Shown: positions 52,632-62,109 of the stretch, one piece after another
How positions within the stretch are numbered: position 1 is the first letter of the stretch
How the letters are laid out: each line of letters starts with the position of its first letter
Assembly: GCA_015075425.1 (NCBI GenBank)
Contig: JABTUL010000001.1
Coordinates: 1,860,001-1,924,000 of the forward strand
Length of the DNA: 64,000 nucleotides
From: Spirochaetales bacterium
Lineage (GTDB): Bacteria > Spirochaetota > Leptospiria > Leptospirales > Leptonemataceae
Direction: 5' to 3'
The notes under the pieces: generated by a model
What the model saw: the letters and a program-made list of their open reading frames with translations, nothing else
What the model was told of the DNA's origin: nothing
The model's database searches: none
Position numbers and translations under genes: made by a program

Positions 52632-53073
52632 TACTCTCTTTTTCACGGCAAATGAGGCCGCCACGGAAAAGCTGGCCGGATCGCTTTATGAAGAGCGATT
52701 GTCCCGTCATGAAGAACTCCTTGTCCTGCTTTACGGTGAACTCGGGGCCGGCAAAACCGCTTTTTGCCGCGGTCTGGGCCAGGCCATGGGCATCACGGAG
52801 ACGATCAATAGCCCCAGTTACAATCTGCTGAACATCTACAGCGGGCAGCGTCACAATCTGTACCATTATGACCTCTACCGGCTGAGTCCCGATGAGATAA
52901 CCCACACGGAATTTCTGGACTACTGGAATGGATGCGGGACCAGGACCATCCATGCAGTCGAATGGCCGCAGAGGCTGGCAGAGTGGCCTCACCGCCTGCC
53001 TCTTTACTCCCTGCACTTCCGAATCCTGGACGCCGGGCGGGAAATCACCTTTGAAAAAATATGCAGCTGGTAA
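52600..53073 (+). CDS. tsaE: tRNA threonylcarbamoyladenosine biosynthesis ATPase TsaE
   Basis: 157 residues. Walker A GELGAGKTAFCRGL, the switch SPSYNLLNIY, and the characteristic LYHYDLYRL with the metal-binding Asp, followed by AVEWPQRL. TsaE hydrolyses ATP and resets the TsaBD complex in the formation of t6A37 on ANN-reading tRNAs. tsaB follows with a 13-bp overlap, the usual pairing; tsaD and tsaC are not in the window. Confidence 0.95.
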   Translation: MADQADSGAPDTLFFTANEAATEKLAGSLYEERLSRHEELLVLLYGELGAGKTAFCRGLGQAMGITETINSPSYNLLNIYSGQRHNLYHYDLYRLSPDEITHTEFLDYWNGCGTRTIHAVEWPQRLAEWPHRLPLYSLHFRILDAGREITFEKICSW

Positions 53074-53669
53074 TCGACACCTGCTCCCGCTGGCTCCTCG
53101 CCTCACTCTTGACTCCGGATCCCCTCACGGTCATGGAGAATACGCCGCGGCAGGCATCCAGCCGGTTGGTCCTGATCATAGCGGAACTTCTAAAAAAGGT
53201 CGCGCCACGCAAAGTCCAGGAAATCATTGTCGTCAACGGACCGGGATCCTTCACGGGAGTCCGAATTGGTGTAGCCACGGCACGCAATCTCTGCCAGCTC
53301 TGGAACATTAAAGCCCGCCTGGTCGATTCCCTGCAGGCCTATGCCTGTTCAATTCCTGGAGATAAACTGGTTTTAATAGATGGAAAACAAAACAAATACT
53401 ATGGACGATTTTTCTTGAACGACCAGCCGGGAAACCTTCTGGATCAGGAATGGGCAAAATATAGCGAATGCCTGCCAGCGGATCTACCCGTCTATGCCGA
53501 TGAACCGGGAGAGCTCAGCAGAATGAATGTCCGGTCCCTGCCCGCTCCCGATCCTCTGGCAATTGCTCGCATGGCTACAGATCCAGTACCATGGCAGGAG
53601 GTCCTGCCGGTCTATTTGAGAAAAGATCCGGCAACGGCTCGTTACCCGGAGGGTTATCGTCATGGCTGA
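53061..53669 (+). CDS. tsaB: tRNA threonylcarbamoyladenosine biosynthesis protein TsaB
   Basis: 202 residues. It starts QLVIDTCSRWLLASLL, the ASKHA-fold first strand, and has the diagnostic VNGPGSFTGVRIGVATARNL. TsaB is an inactive TsaD paralog that scaffolds TsaD and TsaE for t6A synthesis in tRNA. The carboxyl end (LPVYLRKDPAT) matches the family. Slightly shorter than E. coli TsaB (231). Its stop overlaps the RNase R ATG by 8 bp. Confidence 0.94.
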   Translation: MQLVIDTCSRWLLASLLTPDPLTVMENTPRQASSRLVLIIAELLKKVAPRKVQEIIVVNGPGSFTGVRIGVATARNLCQLWNIKARLVDSLQAYACSIPGDKLVLIDGKQNKYYGRFFLNDQPGNLLDQEWAKYSECLPADLPVYADEPGELSRMNVRSLPAPDPLAIARMATDPVPWQEVLPVYLRKDPATARYPEGYRHG

Positions 53670-55740
53670 GGTTACGAAGCTTCTGAGCTTTTTGCGCAAG
53701 CAGGCCGGAAATCGCATCAAACGCAAAGACCTGGAAAAGGCCATGCTGGGCAAAAAAGGTCCGGCCCGCCTTGACGAACAGCTCATTCTCCTGTCGCAGC
53801 TGGGTCTCATTGTGGAGAAGGATCGGAACATCCAGATTTCCCATCCCTTTACCCTCAGTGGTCGGATTTCGTTCAACAAACGGGGGCTGGCTTTTGTCGA
53901 GGCACCGGGCGACCGGGATGTGTTTGTTGCCCCTGAATACACGGGCAACGCACTGCCTGGCGATCGTGTGGAGGTGGTTCTTCACAACCGCAGCCGCGAA
54001 CGATTTGAGGGTCGGGTTCTGCGCGTCCTCGAGCGGGAACGGAGCTACTTCCGGCTCAAAGTAACAGAGGCCGCAGGGGCACGACGCACAGCCGGCATAT
54101 TGCTCGATATTCGCCCACCCCTTATGGCCTGGTTGACAACCGTTCCATCGGAATTTCTGAAATTTGTAAAAAAAGACCAGGTGCTGATTGTTGCCCTGAC
54201 TGGCGAGAAAAAGCACGCCGGCTACTCAGAATACCAGATGGCTCGCTTCATCCGACTGGAAGAGGCGGAGGACGACCTGGAACGCGTTCTTCTTAAATAT
54301 GGCTATGATAAAGAGTATCCACCTGTTGCTCTGGAAGAGCAACGCGACGTTGATGAACGCTCGGTAAGCGACTGGAAAGAACGTAAGGATTTGCGTGGCC
54401 TTTTCACCATTACGATTGATGGTGCCGACGCTAAAGACTTTGACGATGCGATTTCATTGAGGAAAGAGAAAGATGGCTGGGAATTGGTGGTTCACATCGC
54501 CGACGTCGCATACTATGTAAAGCAGAATAGTCCCCTGGATCAGGAAGCCCGCAAGCGGGCCACCAGCGTCTATCTGCCGGGAATGGTCCTGCCGATGCTA
54601 CCTGCCGCTCTGTCCGAAGAACTCTGCTCCCTCAAAGCCGGTGTGAATCGACTGGCCATGAGTGTAAGAATGACCATCCGGAAAGATGGTACGATAAAGC
54701 GCTACGACTTCTGCCGCAGCATCATCACCGTTGATCAGAGACTCACGTATGATGGTGCCGATGAAATCTTGAACACGGGAGACGGACATCTGGCAGAGAT
54801 GCTGCGCGATTTTCAGGAGATGAGCCGCGCGCTCAAAGCTCGTCGCGTGGCCGGCGGGCGTATAGATCTGGAGATCCCGGAAATCTCCTTCCAGAAAGGA
54901 CCCGTCCCGGAAAAAAAGGTACGTCTGCAGTCGAGCATCATGATTGAAGAGGCGATGCTCTCCGCCAACACATGCGTGGCCGAACACCTGCGTAAGAACA
55001 AAGCCGCGGCTCTATACCGGACTCATGCTCCCATGGATCTGGAGAAACTTGAGCTTTTGAACTATTTTTTGAAATTGCACGATATCGCACCCATTGTGCC
55101 GGAAAATGCCGCCTCTCTACAAAAAGCCCTCGCAAAAATCAGTGAACGTGGCAACCGCGAGAGTCGGATTTTTCAGTTCTTACTATTACGTTCTTTCATG
55201 CAGGCTGTTTATTCACAGGATCCAGAGGGCCACTGGGCGCTCGCCCTGCGTGATTATTGCCATTTTACTTCACCCATCCGTCGCTATCCAGACCTGGTGT
55301 GTCACCGCGCCCTGGCCGGACTGCTACGCAAAAAGGATCGTCCCGCAGCGGAGGATCTGGTGAATCTCGGCCGCCACACTTCAGAACGCGAGAGAAAGGC
55401 CATGGATGCTGAGCGCGACGCAGCCAAACTGTTTGGCCTGCGCTACCTGTCGGGTGTCACCGACAAAAAAATGCAGGCTATCCTGAGTGGCTTTAAGTTC
55501 GACCGCCTTTTCTTTGAGCTGGAAAACGGTCTGGAGGCAGTCGTAAAAAGCGAAGAACTGGGTGGCGGAGAACTTGTCGGTCCGGACCCTTTTTCCGTAT
55601 TTATACCCGGACTGGCCAGGCCGGCCTATCTGGGAGAGGAATGGGGGTTGGAACTCATGGAAGTGGATTTCGAAAACATGGTGGCTCTCTTCCGCCCGGA
55701 TTTCAAGAAAATACCGCGGAGCACCGATTGGAAGGGTTAG
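53662..55740 (+). CDS. rnr: Ribonuclease R (RNB family 3'-5' exoribonuclease)
   Basis: 692 residues. Amino-terminal winged-helix region (1-60), cold-shock domains (~65-210, [23 protein letters not shown]), RNB catalytic domain (~240-580) with the acidic cluster [14 protein letters not shown], and [20 protein letters not shown]. The last ~80 residues form a degenerate S1 domain. It degrades structured RNA processively, aiding rRNA and mRNA turnover. All four catalytic Asp appear to be present. thiG starts inside its last codons. It has no long basic tail. Confidence 0.95.
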   Translation: MAEVTKLLSFLRKQAGNRIKRKDLEKAMLGKKGPARLDEQLILLSQLGLIVEKDRNIQISHPFTLSGRISFNKRGLAFVEAPGDRDVFVAPEYTGNALPGDRVEVVLHNRSRERFEGRVLRVLERERSYFRLKVTEAAGARRTAGILLDIRPPLMAWLTTVPSEFLKFVKKDQVLIVALTGEKKHAGYSEYQMARFIRLEEAEDDLERVLLKYGYDKEYPPVALEEQRDVDERSVSDWKERKDLRGLFTITIDGADAKDFDDAISLRKEKDGWELVVHIADVAYYVKQNSPLDQEARKRATSVYLPGMVLPMLPAALSEELCSLKAGVNRLAMSVRMTIRKDGTIKRYDFCRSIITVDQRLTYDGADEILNTGDGHLAEMLRDFQEMSRALKARRVAGGRIDLEIPEISFQKGPVPEKKVRLQSSIMIEEAMLSANTCVAEHLRKNKAAALYRTHAPMDLEKLELLNYFLKLHDIAPIVPENAASLQKALAKISERGNRESRIFQFLLLRSFMQAVYSQDPEGHWALALRDYCHFTSPIRRYPDLVCHRALAGLLRKKDRPAAEDLVNLGRHTSERERKAMDAERDAAKLFGLRYLSGVTDKKMQAILSGFKFDRLFFELENGLEAVVKSEELGGGELVGPDPFSVFIPGLARPAYLGEEWGLELMEVDFENMVALFRPDFKKIPRSTDWKG

Positions 55741-56531
55741 ATCCGTCCCCTCTCGTCATAGCCGGAAAGAATTTCTCCTCAAGGCTATTTGTGGGAACCG
55801 GGAAATTTGCTTCTGCTGATCTGGCCCGTCAGGTCATTGAAGCCACGGGAACGCAGATGGTTACCGTGGCCCTGCGTCGGCTCGATCTGAAAGCCAGCCT
55901 GGAACAGCAATCCATCCTGAGTGCTATTGACCGCAGTACCATCCAGCTTTTGCCCAATACTTCCGGGGCGCGAAATGCAGAAGAGGCGATTCGACTGGCC
56001 CGATTGGCGCGCAGCATGGGAGCCGGCGACTGGGTGAAACTGGAAGTCACACCGGATCCGGTTTATCTCTTACCGGATGGCGCAGAAACGCTAAAGGCCA
56101 GTGAAATCCTTGTCCGCGAAGGATTCGTGGTCCTGCCCTACATTCATGCAGATCCTGTGTTAGCACTGCGATTGCAGGATGTGGGGGTGGCGACAGTCAT
56201 GCCACTGGGCTCACCCATCGGCTCCAACCAGGGCATCAAACATAAAGAAAGCATAGAAATTATCATCGAACAGGCACGTGTCCCGGTCGTTGTCGATGCC
56301 GGACTCGGACAACCCTCTCATGTGGCCCAGGCCATGGAAATGGGAGCCCAGGCTGTGCTTCTCAACACCGCTCTTGCCACGGCCCAGAGGCCGGTGCTTG
56401 TGGCCCGCGCATTTGCCCTGGCCTGCGAAGCCGGTCGCCTGGCTTACCTGCATGGAATTGAGCAGCCGGCGCGTAACTGGCAAGCCCGGGCTTCCAGCCC
56501 TCTGACCGGATTTCTGGGCCATGCCAGCTAA
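55728..56531 (+). CDS. thiG: Thiazole synthase ThiG
   Basis: 267 residues from a TTG at 55728, six bases after GGAG and overlapping rnr by 13 bp; an earlier in-frame ATG (55641) lies deep inside rnr. Family motifs: [10 protein letters not shown] at the start, [25 protein letters not shown] with the Schiff-base Lys, [12 protein letters not shown], and [19 protein letters not shown]. ThiG joins deoxyxylulose phosphate, dehydroglycine and thiocarboxylated ThiS to make the thiazole of thiamine. thiH follows with an 11-bp overlap. thiS and thiF are absent here, and no TPP riboswitch is seen. Confidence 0.95.
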   Translation: MEGLDPSPLVIAGKNFSSRLFVGTGKFASADLARQVIEATGTQMVTVALRRLDLKASLEQQSILSAIDRSTIQLLPNTSGARNAEEAIRLARLARSMGAGDWVKLEVTPDPVYLLPDGAETLKASEILVREGFVVLPYIHADPVLALRLQDVGVATVMPLGSPIGSNQGIKHKESIEIIIEQARVPVVVDAGLGQPSHVAQAMEMGAQAVLLNTALATAQRPVLVARAFALACEAGRLAYLHGIEQPARNWQARASSPLTGFLGHAS

Positions 56532-57606
56532 CTTTCTCGAGCAACTCCCTGAGCTCTGGTCCGTAGAAGCAACCATGCCAGCCAGCCGCGCGCTGGAGCG
56601 TGAAAAAATCGGTCCGCCGGAATTCCGCGCGCTACTTGCCGCCGGGCCCGCTTTACTGGAAGGTATGGCGGCCAGAGCCCGTCAGGTCACACGCAATCGC
56701 TTTGGCGCAACCATGGAGCTCTACAGTCCTCTGTATCTTTCCAACGAATGCCGCAGCAGCTGCACCTACTGTGGCTTTAGCTACGAAAATCAGATCCGTC
56801 GCAAAACTTTGAGCCTGGATGAACTTACCGCTGAAGCCCGGGTTATCTACGACCAGGGCATCCGTAACGTTCTTCTACTCACCGGCGAAGACTATGTTCG
56901 CACCCCTGTGGACTACATCGGCCGGGCCGGCGCATCACTCCGGGACCGATTCGCCAGCATTGGCGTGGAAATCTATCCGCTAAAGACAGAAGAATACGCC
57001 CAACTTCGCGAGTCCGGTATCGATTCATTGGCCGTTTATCAAGAAACGTATGATCGGGAGCGTTACAAGGAAGTTCATTTGCGCGGAAAGAAAAAGGATT
57101 TCCTGTACCGACTGACTGCCCCGGAGCGGGCCGGAGAGGCCGGCATGCGAGCCATCGCCTGTGGAGCATTGCTTGGTCTTTCTGCCTCTGTCGAACGGGA
57201 AGTGTTTGTTCTGGGAATGCATGCCCGTTATCTGATGCAACGCTTCTGGCAATGCAAAGTCTCCATCAGCCTGCCGCGACTCCGCCCGGCTGAGGGATTT
57301 GATGCCGTCCCGTCCATTTCTGATTCCCGTTTTGTTCAATATCTATGTGCTTTACGATTATTCCTGCCAGATGCCGGCCTCAATCTTTCCACACGCGAAT
57401 CGCCCCGGCTGCGCGATGCCCTGAGCAACATTTGCATCACCCGCATGAGCGCGGGATCGCGCACGGAGCCTGGCGGCTATACGGGACAGGAAACCACCGA
57501 ACAGTTTTCGATTCAGGATCACCGAAGCGTGGCGGAAATCCAGCAGATGCTTGAGTACCAAGGCCTGGACCCGGTGATGACCGACTGGAACTCTGTTCTG
57601 GTTTAA
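56521..57606 (+). CDS. thiH: 2-iminoacetate synthase ThiH (radical SAM)
   Basis: 361 residues, typical length. The 4Fe-4S radical-SAM motif is [10 protein letters not shown] (CxxxCxxC), in the frame [10 protein letters not shown]...; LLTGED (glycine-rich SAM site), [27 protein letters not shown] and [12 protein letters not shown] follow. It cleaves tyrosine to dehydroglycine and p-cresol, which implies anaerobic-type thiamine thiazole synthesis and no need for the glycine oxidase ThiO. Overlaps thiG by 11 bp and the convergent gene by 4 bp. Confidence 0.95.
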   Translation: MPANFLEQLPELWSVEATMPASRALEREKIGPPEFRALLAAGPALLEGMAARARQVTRNRFGATMELYSPLYLSNECRSSCTYCGFSYENQIRRKTLSLDELTAEARVIYDQGIRNVLLLTGEDYVRTPVDYIGRAGASLRDRFASIGVEIYPLKTEEYAQLRESGIDSLAVYQETYDRERYKEVHLRGKKKDFLYRLTAPERAGEAGMRAIACGALLGLSASVEREVFVLGMHARYLMQRFWQCKVSISLPRLRPAEGFDAVPSISDSRFVQYLCALRLFLPDAGLNLSTRESPRLRDALSNICITRMSAGSRTEPGGYTGQETTEQFSIQDHRSVAEIQQMLEYQGLDPVMTDWNSVLV

Positions 57607-58370
57607 AAGGGAATGTCGATGGCGAGCCCAGCGATCGCTGTAGCGGGTCGCACCCGGTAAGACGCAGCGACGGGTGTGAAAAAGGCGGCATCGGCCAGAT
57701 TGGCAAGATACACCAGACCAAAAACGGCGGAAGCAAGTTGCCGGTCTTTGCCGGCCTGTGTGCGCGCTGCATGAGAACGCAGAAGCAATTGATCCGCAAT
57801 TAAATGAGTCATGAGAAAAGCATCTTCAGAACGAAATCCACGCAAAGTGTCCGGAGCCGCCGCCCCAAGGAGCAAAGCCTGCCTGTAGTCGGCCCGGTAG
57901 CGGCGGTCTGCAGCCAGATAATTCAGATGGGTGCTGGCAAAATAGGCTCCCGTGGCCACAGCCAATCCTAAAAATACGTACCCTTTTTGTTTCTCACCGG
58001 CATACATCTGACCCCAGCCAGGAAGAGCTGCCGAACGTAGAATGATGGCCCATTCGTCAGCCAGAACAAGCTCCGTCTTTGCGGAGGCATTGTTGCGCAG
58101 GGAACGCCCTTCAGAGGCAATATCCAGAATACGGCTGCGAAATTGCGGCTCATCTTGATCGCCGCGGTAGATGCGCAAAATAGCATTGCGCGGTATCACC
58201 ACTGCGGCGCCACGGTTCACTATTTGCAAAGCCTCTCCGTATTCCTGGACCTGACCGAATAGGACTTCGCCCGTATGCAGGACCACGGCATCGGCCTGAA
58301 GCCCTGATACAACCGGTCCGGCAAAAAGGCAGAGAAGGGCAAATACTGTGCGGAACTTTTTCACAGTCAC
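57603..58370 (-). CDS. Exported protein with DUF5683-like membrane end
   Basis: 255 residues from GTG at 58370, GTGA overlap with the rhomboid stop; a second GTG (58364) is possible. Signal peptide VKKFRTVFALLCLFAGPVVSGLQA. Residues ~27-75 are a small beta domain (AVVLHTGEVLFGQVQEYGEALQIV) of the kind that senses or binds in leptospiral proteins. The carboxyl half holds AALPGWGQMYAGEKQKGYVFLGLAVATGAYFAS and ends with another hydrophobic stretch, the DUF5683-like pattern. Function unknown. Co-transcribed with the rhomboid protease. Confidence 0.75.
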   Translation of the reverse strand: MTVKKFRTVFALLCLFAGPVVSGLQADAVVLHTGEVLFGQVQEYGEALQIVNRGAAVVIPRNAILRIYRGDQDEPQFRSRILDIASEGRSLRNNASAKTELVLADEWAIILRSAALPGWGQMYAGEKQKGYVFLGLAVATGAYFASTHLNYLAADRRYRADYRQALLLGAAAPDTLRGFRSEDAFLMTHLIADQLLLRSHAARTQAGKDRQLASAVFGLVYLANLADAAFFTPVAASYRVRPATAIAGLAIDIPF

Positions 58371-59188
58371 TTAAAGAAGAATCGGCCGGTTGCCGGATCA
58401 AAATAAAGCCGCTTCTGAACGCTTTGTTCGGCCAGATCTTCACGGGAGGGATTGATGATCTTCTCTTCTCTGCCGGTAGCCGGATTGACAATGGTGCGCG
58501 GACCGGAGGGCTCTTCAAACATGGTGCGGAGGTGCTCACGCAAACGCTCCTCACGGGTGCGCAAAACACTTCCGCCAAAACCGGCCGGTCCAGCCTCAAG
58601 CTTCTGGCCTGTAGCCATACCCAGGGCCAGCCGGGAATAAAGGATACCGCCAACAAGACCACCGGCATGTCCCAGGTGAGAGATACCGGGAAAAATATCA
58701 AAAACCGTCAGAATGACGGAGGCGATGAACATGAGCAATGCAGCCGTCCGGGCTCTCATGGGAAAGAAGAACACAAGTAGCATACTGTCTGGATAGAAAA
58801 CTGCCAGAGCGCCCAGAAGACCAAAGATAGCACCCGAGGCACCAACCGTGCCATCCGTACTGTCAAACTGAAAAAGCAAAATAGCAATGGCACTGGTAAA
58901 ACCGGAAACAAAGTAAAGCCAGGAAAAGCGACCCGATCCCAGCGTCCGCTCAATGGGTATTCCCAGGCTGTAAAGAGCTATCATATTGAAAAGGATATGC
59001 ATGAAACTACCATGCAAGAACATACTGGTAAGCGGTTGCCACGAGCCCTGGCCGGCCCAGAATTCTGCGGGAACCAGACTCAGCCGCCGCAGATAGTACT
59101 CTGACCCGGGCTGGAAAAGGAGAACCTGCCCGGCAAAAATGGCAACATTGAGGATCAAAAGCAGGCGCGTAACAGGAGCGTAAGCCAT
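58367..59188 (-). CDS. Rhomboid-family intramembrane serine protease
   Basis: 273 residues. Six membrane segments in residues ~5-190. Catalytic Ser in GASGAIFGLLGA and catalytic His in HLGHAGGLVGG; the membrane loop WQPLTSMFLHGSFMHILFNM carries the HxxxxN oxyanion pair. Rhomboids cut single-span proteins inside the membrane. The carboxyl tail (~200-273) is charged and includes a small domain RTIVNPATGREEKIINPS and KRLYFDPATGRFFFK, a repeat of an NPATGR / DPATGR element. Divergent from the thioesterase gene. Confidence 0.93.
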   Translation of the reverse strand: MAYAPVTRLLLILNVAIFAGQVLLFQPGSEYYLRRLSLVPAEFWAGQGSWQPLTSMFLHGSFMHILFNMIALYSLGIPIERTLGSGRFSWLYFVSGFTSAIAILLFQFDSTDGTVGASGAIFGLLGALAVFYPDSMLLVFFFPMRARTAALLMFIASVILTVFDIFPGISHLGHAGGLVGGILYSRLALGMATGQKLEAGPAGFGGSVLRTREERLREHLRTMFEEPSGPRTIVNPATGREEKIINPSREDLAEQSVQKRLYFDPATGRFFFK

Positions 59189-59270
59189 TGTACTGTAAGT
59201 AGCTGGGCTTTTGCGCCATTGTCGAGTGCTTTTTTCTGATGACGACAGGCAGGCCGGGGCAAAAAAGGAC

Positions 59271-59298
59271 TTGACGGTTAGTAAAACCTTTTTATTTC
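59271..59298 (+). promoter_or_regulatory. Putative sigma-70 promoter
   Basis: TTGACG (59271-59276), 16-bp spacer, TATTTC (59293-59298) before the thioesterase ATG at 59305. Transcription would start at or next to the ATG, giving a leaderless or very short-leader mRNA. Match at -10 is only moderate. Confidence 0.3.
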
Positions 59299-59304
59299 TG
59301 GTCC

Positions 59305-59703
59305 ATGCCGCGATCCGAACTGGGCTTTGGTTCTGGACAGGAAAACAAAGATGGCCTGCAACTCAAGCTGACTTTCGATGAAGACACCAAGACCGTGTAC
59401 GGGGAATATCGCTGCCCGCCACAATTCCAGGGGGATCCACAATGCGTGCATCCTGGAATCCTATCGGTAATGCTTGATGAAATCATGGCGCACATCAACA
59501 TGGCAATGAATTTCGATACGCATACCGGTGAATTGACAGTGCGCTATCTACAGCAGGCCAATCTGGGAGAGAATCTCTATCTGCGTGGCTGGTTCGTGAA
59601 AAAAAATCGGCGAGTTGTCGAGAATCGCGCTGAAATTGAAAATGAGATCGGCAAAATTGTTGCCCGTGGCAAGGGAAAATACATCGAAAAAGAAGAAGCT
59701 TGA
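59305..59703 (+). CDS. Hotdog-fold thioesterase (PaaI-like)
   Basis: 132 residues. A beta strand [24 protein letters not shown] leads into the long hotdog helix [17 protein letters not shown], where Asp or Glu acts as catalyst in PaaI/YbgC-like enzymes, followed by [21 protein letters not shown]. It likely hydrolyses acyl-CoA thioesters in the cytoplasm. Substrate unknown. The gene stands alone; the next gene is convergent 15 bp away. No Shine-Dalgarno is visible, in line with the close promoter. Confidence 0.85.
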   Translation: MPRSELGFGSGQENKDGLQLKLTFDEDTKTVYGEYRCPPQFQGDPQCVHPGILSVMLDEIMAHINMAMNFDTHTGELTVRYLQQANLGENLYLRGWFVKKNRRVVENRAEIENEIGKIVARGKGKYIEKEEA

Positions 59704-59718
59704 GGTGGCCCAGATATT

Positions 59719-61008
59719 TTATAGAACCGCCCGGCCGCTGAGAATTTCAGAGGTGGACCGGCGGGCACATTCCTCAAGCCCCTGTATTTGAGCGGCGGTC
59801 AAACCAAACTTCTGTAGCAATCGGAATTCCCGATTCAGATCTGTGCGCAATATTCCAGGATCGTCGCTGCCAATCACAACGGAGAGGCCAGCATAGAGAA
59901 AACGCCGCAGCGGATGTGCGGCAATCGAAAGCGATCCTATGCGCAAGTTGGAGCTGGGGCAGCACTCAATGACAGCACCGCTATCCCGAACTCCTTTCAT
60001 ACAAAAATCCTGAAAGATTTTCAGCTTCTCCACGCGGGTTTCATCATAGACAATTCTGACCGGTTCCCCGTTTGATAGAAGCTCCTTCTCCGCATGAAGA
60101 GCGCGGATATTCACTTCATAGCCCATCTCTTGTAAAGATTCTTGATGATGGCATTCAAAATCAATCTGCGCCAGGCGCTCCCGGGCGGTCTCCTGGCGAA
60201 CAGTACCCTGAAAGTGTTCCGGTGCAATCCCCAGCGCCAGGGCATGCCCGAGTCGATGAACTCCCAGACAGGCTGACTCGTAAACCCAGCGGGCAGCGCT
60301 CTCTACACTTTTGTCCGTGAAACTTTCCCCCACGTGATAGAGTAGCGCCAGGGCATGCGCCGGGTTCTGACGATTGTCCTGTAAAATGCGTGCAAAGAGT
60401 TCGGCTTTGTCCCCTGGTGGAAAACCTTCTTCTGTGGCACAGAAGTCCACCGCCACAAGCATACGCTGGACAGACTCATTTGATTTTTGTAATTCTTTCA
60501 GTGTTTCATATTGCCACAAAGCAGAACGATCATCGCGCAAAAGACTCATCACCAATCGCATCTGTTTCTCTGGATGAGACCTTGATGATTCATCAAGCGC
60601 TCCGGCAAGAGCGGTGACTTTGCTCGACCAGCTGTGTCGATCGAGTAACGGCGAGAAAAGCTGGCGGTATTCAGCAAAGGAAGCCGTCTGTCGATCCTGA
60701 ACTTTCCTTACGATTTCCTGGAACTCTGCTGCGTCTGAACGGGAAAGAGCAATGACCAGATCAAAGCCTGTCTGGAAAGAGCGGAAGTTGCCCGATCGGA
60801 GAAAATAGTAAGACCTGGCCAGCTTGAGCCAATCCTTTTCTGCGAGGATCTGTTCGAGATCCATCCTCTGGCCGTAGGTGGACTCGTAACTCTGATTGAA
60901 GAAATCATACCGCAAATTTTCTCTGCCCGCCATGCAGACGAGATCGCGCAGCGTCAGACAACCATACAGGTGGGCATGCAACTCAAACGACATAGGCCGG
61001 CGCAGCAT
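59719..61008 (-). CDS. Adenosine-deaminase-like metal hydrolase
   Basis: 429 residues from ATG 61008 (60993 is also possible). ADA-family zinc and catalytic motifs: FELHAHLYG (HxH), YHVGES (catalytic Glu; HAGE in ADA), HRLGHALALG, IECCPSSNLRIGSL and IGSDDPGIL. The residue after HxHL that is usually Asp-Gly (HxHLDG) is Tyr-Gly here. The region ~40-200 is longer than in ADA and helical. It probably deaminates a purine nucleoside or a related compound; the changed HxHL(D) site and long insert argue for another substrate. Overlaps the 125-residue gene by 26 bp. Confidence 0.82.
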   Translation of the reverse strand: MLRRPMSFELHAHLYGCLTLRDLVCMAGRENLRYDFFNQSYESTYGQRMDLEQILAEKDWLKLARSYYFLRSGNFRSFQTGFDLVIALSRSDAAEFQEIVRKVQDRQTASFAEYRQLFSPLLDRHSWSSKVTALAGALDESSRSHPEKQMRLVMSLLRDDRSALWQYETLKELQKSNESVQRMLVAVDFCATEEGFPPGDKAELFARILQDNRQNPAHALALLYHVGESFTDKSVESAARWVYESACLGVHRLGHALALGIAPEHFQGTVRQETARERLAQIDFECHHQESLQEMGYEVNIRALHAEKELLSNGEPVRIVYDETRVEKLKIFQDFCMKGVRDSGAVIECCPSSNLRIGSLSIAAHPLRRFLYAGLSVVIGSDDPGILRTDLNREFRLLQKFGLTAAQIQGLEECARRSTSEILSGRAVL

Positions 61009-61360
61009 CCGGCTTTTCCGCAAGATGGCGGGCACCCTGGCAGATGGCAATCCGGGCCTGGATGATCTCTAAGATTTCTTCCTGATCCCTGTACTTTTCT
61101 GCCAGCAGACGCAACCGATCAACAGGAAGCTTTTTCACCGATTGCACAACAGAATTGAGTTCCCGGGCAAATAGCTCTCCTTCAAGAATTTCCAGGACCT
61201 CCGGGTAATCAGGGATTGTGTATTTGAAATATTTTAACTGTTCGCGCAACCCGGCGACGGTCCACTGGCGCGATCTCTGGCGCATGAGATCCAGATACTC
61301 CGGTGTTATGGTTGAGTTTCGCAGGTCTGGATCCTGATTGGGTAACAGCCCCGAAATCAT
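60983..61360 (-). CDS. Small helical protein of unknown function
   Basis: 125 residues from ATG at 61360. Mostly helical and charged: EYLDLMRQRSRQWTVAGLRE, YPEVLEILEGELFARELNSV, LRLLAEKYRDQEEILEII. No signal peptide or membrane segment. No family recognised; the placement before an ADA-like gene with overlap suggests joint expression. Its ATG overlaps the stop of a 36-residue open frame as ATGA. Confidence 0.65.
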   Translation of the reverse strand: MISGLLPNQDPDLRNSTITPEYLDLMRQRSRQWTVAGLREQLKYFKYTIPDYPEVLEILEGELFARELNSVVQSVKKLPVDRLRLLAEKYRDQEEILEIIQARIAICQGARHLAEKPDAAPAYVV

Positions 61361-61467
61361 TTTTTTTCTTTAGTTTCCTTGTCCTTCTGCCCGGTTTTCT
61401 TTTTTACCGATTCCTCGTGCAGATCAATTTCAATCGGCTTCCCCTCTTGCGCACTCTCTCTGGACAC
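61357..61467 (-). CDS. Candidate 36-residue Lys/Glu-rich peptide gene
   Basis: A GTG at 61467 opens a frame that ends in a TGA overlapping the next ATG (ATGA), the coupling seen all over this window. The peptide is acidic at first (GKPIEIDLHEES) and Lys-rich at the end (KKKTGQKDKETKEKK). A TAA lies just before the GTG and no Shine-Dalgarno is visible. It fills a 137-bp gap that is otherwise empty. No homolog known to me. Confidence 0.35.
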   Translation of the reverse strand: MSRESAQEGKPIEIDLHEESVKKKTGQKDKETKEKK

Positions 61468-61497
61468 AGGTTAGGGAGTATCCCAATCAGGCCTCTG

Positions 61498-62109
61498 TCA
61501 ATCAGGAAAAATGGAGCGATAAAAATCCCTGTGCCCTGAATGCAGATCATGGACCCCGTCCAGATCACCAAGAGGCGGGGTGCACCCGAGCGTGAGTCCA
61601 AGAGATGCCATACGGGCCACCGCTTCCCGGGCCACCTGATCATGGCTGAAGGAGAGGCCGGTAAAGAGAGCCGCTTCACTGACCGGACATTGGCCGCTTA
61701 TACCAATCAAATAGTAGCCACCGTCCCTGGCCGGACCAAGAACCGTGTCGAATTTTCGTAGAAGACGATGCGCAAGGCCAATATGAGCGGGCCGCAGGTC
61801 AGGCAGGTCACTGCCCACAAGGACCACGCTCTGTGCCGGATAGCGCCGCCTTTCCCGTTCGAGGGCCCGCCCCATCCTTTCCCCCAGATCCTTTCCTTCC
61901 TGCAATTCCATTGGCAATCCATAATGTTCTAACAGGTCCAGGGGTTCTGCGGCGCTGTACAGTACACAATCGGAGAATTGCGCCGAGCGGACGGCCAGAT
62001 CCAGCATCCGGGCATACAGAAAGGCGGCACGCTCCATCCCAATTTCGTTCCCCAGGCGAGTCTTGACCAGCCCGGGTAGAGGAGGCTTGCAAAAGACGAT
62101 CGTTCTCAA
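61498..62109 (-). CDS. DUF2064 / TIGR04282-type glycosyltransferase
   Basis: 203 residues from TTG at 62109 (TTGA overlap with the gene upstream). The start TIVFCKPPLPGLVKTRLG matches the DUF2064 pattern (FAKAPxPGxVKTRL), followed by GSDLPDL, GPARDGGYYLIG and LGDLDGVHDL. The fold is a GT-A nucleotidyl/glycosyl transferase. Some members sit in arsenosugar gene sets, but no arsenic genes are near, so substrate is open. Cytoplasmic. Confidence 0.88.
   Translation of the reverse strand: MRTIVFCKPPLPGLVKTRLGNEIGMERAAFLYARMLDLAVRSAQFSDCVLYSAAEPLDLLEHYGLPMELQEGKDLGERMGRALERERRRYPAQSVVLVGSDLPDLRPAHIGLAHRLLRKFDTVLGPARDGGYYLIGISGQCPVSEAALFTGLSFSHDQVAREAVARMASLGLTLGCTPPLGDLDGVHDLHSGHRDFYRSIFPD

Noticed and set aside
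52447-53106. 219-residue open frame antisense to the small membrane protein and tsaE
   Set aside because: It lies wholly opposite well-supported coding sequence, shows no domain and has a Pro/Arg-rich composition expected of an antisense frame in GC-rich DNA.
61303-61539. 78-residue hydrophobic plus-strand frame
   Set aside because: It is antisense to the 125-residue gene and the DUF2064 end; hydrophobicity reflects T-rich complement of Lys/Glu codons.
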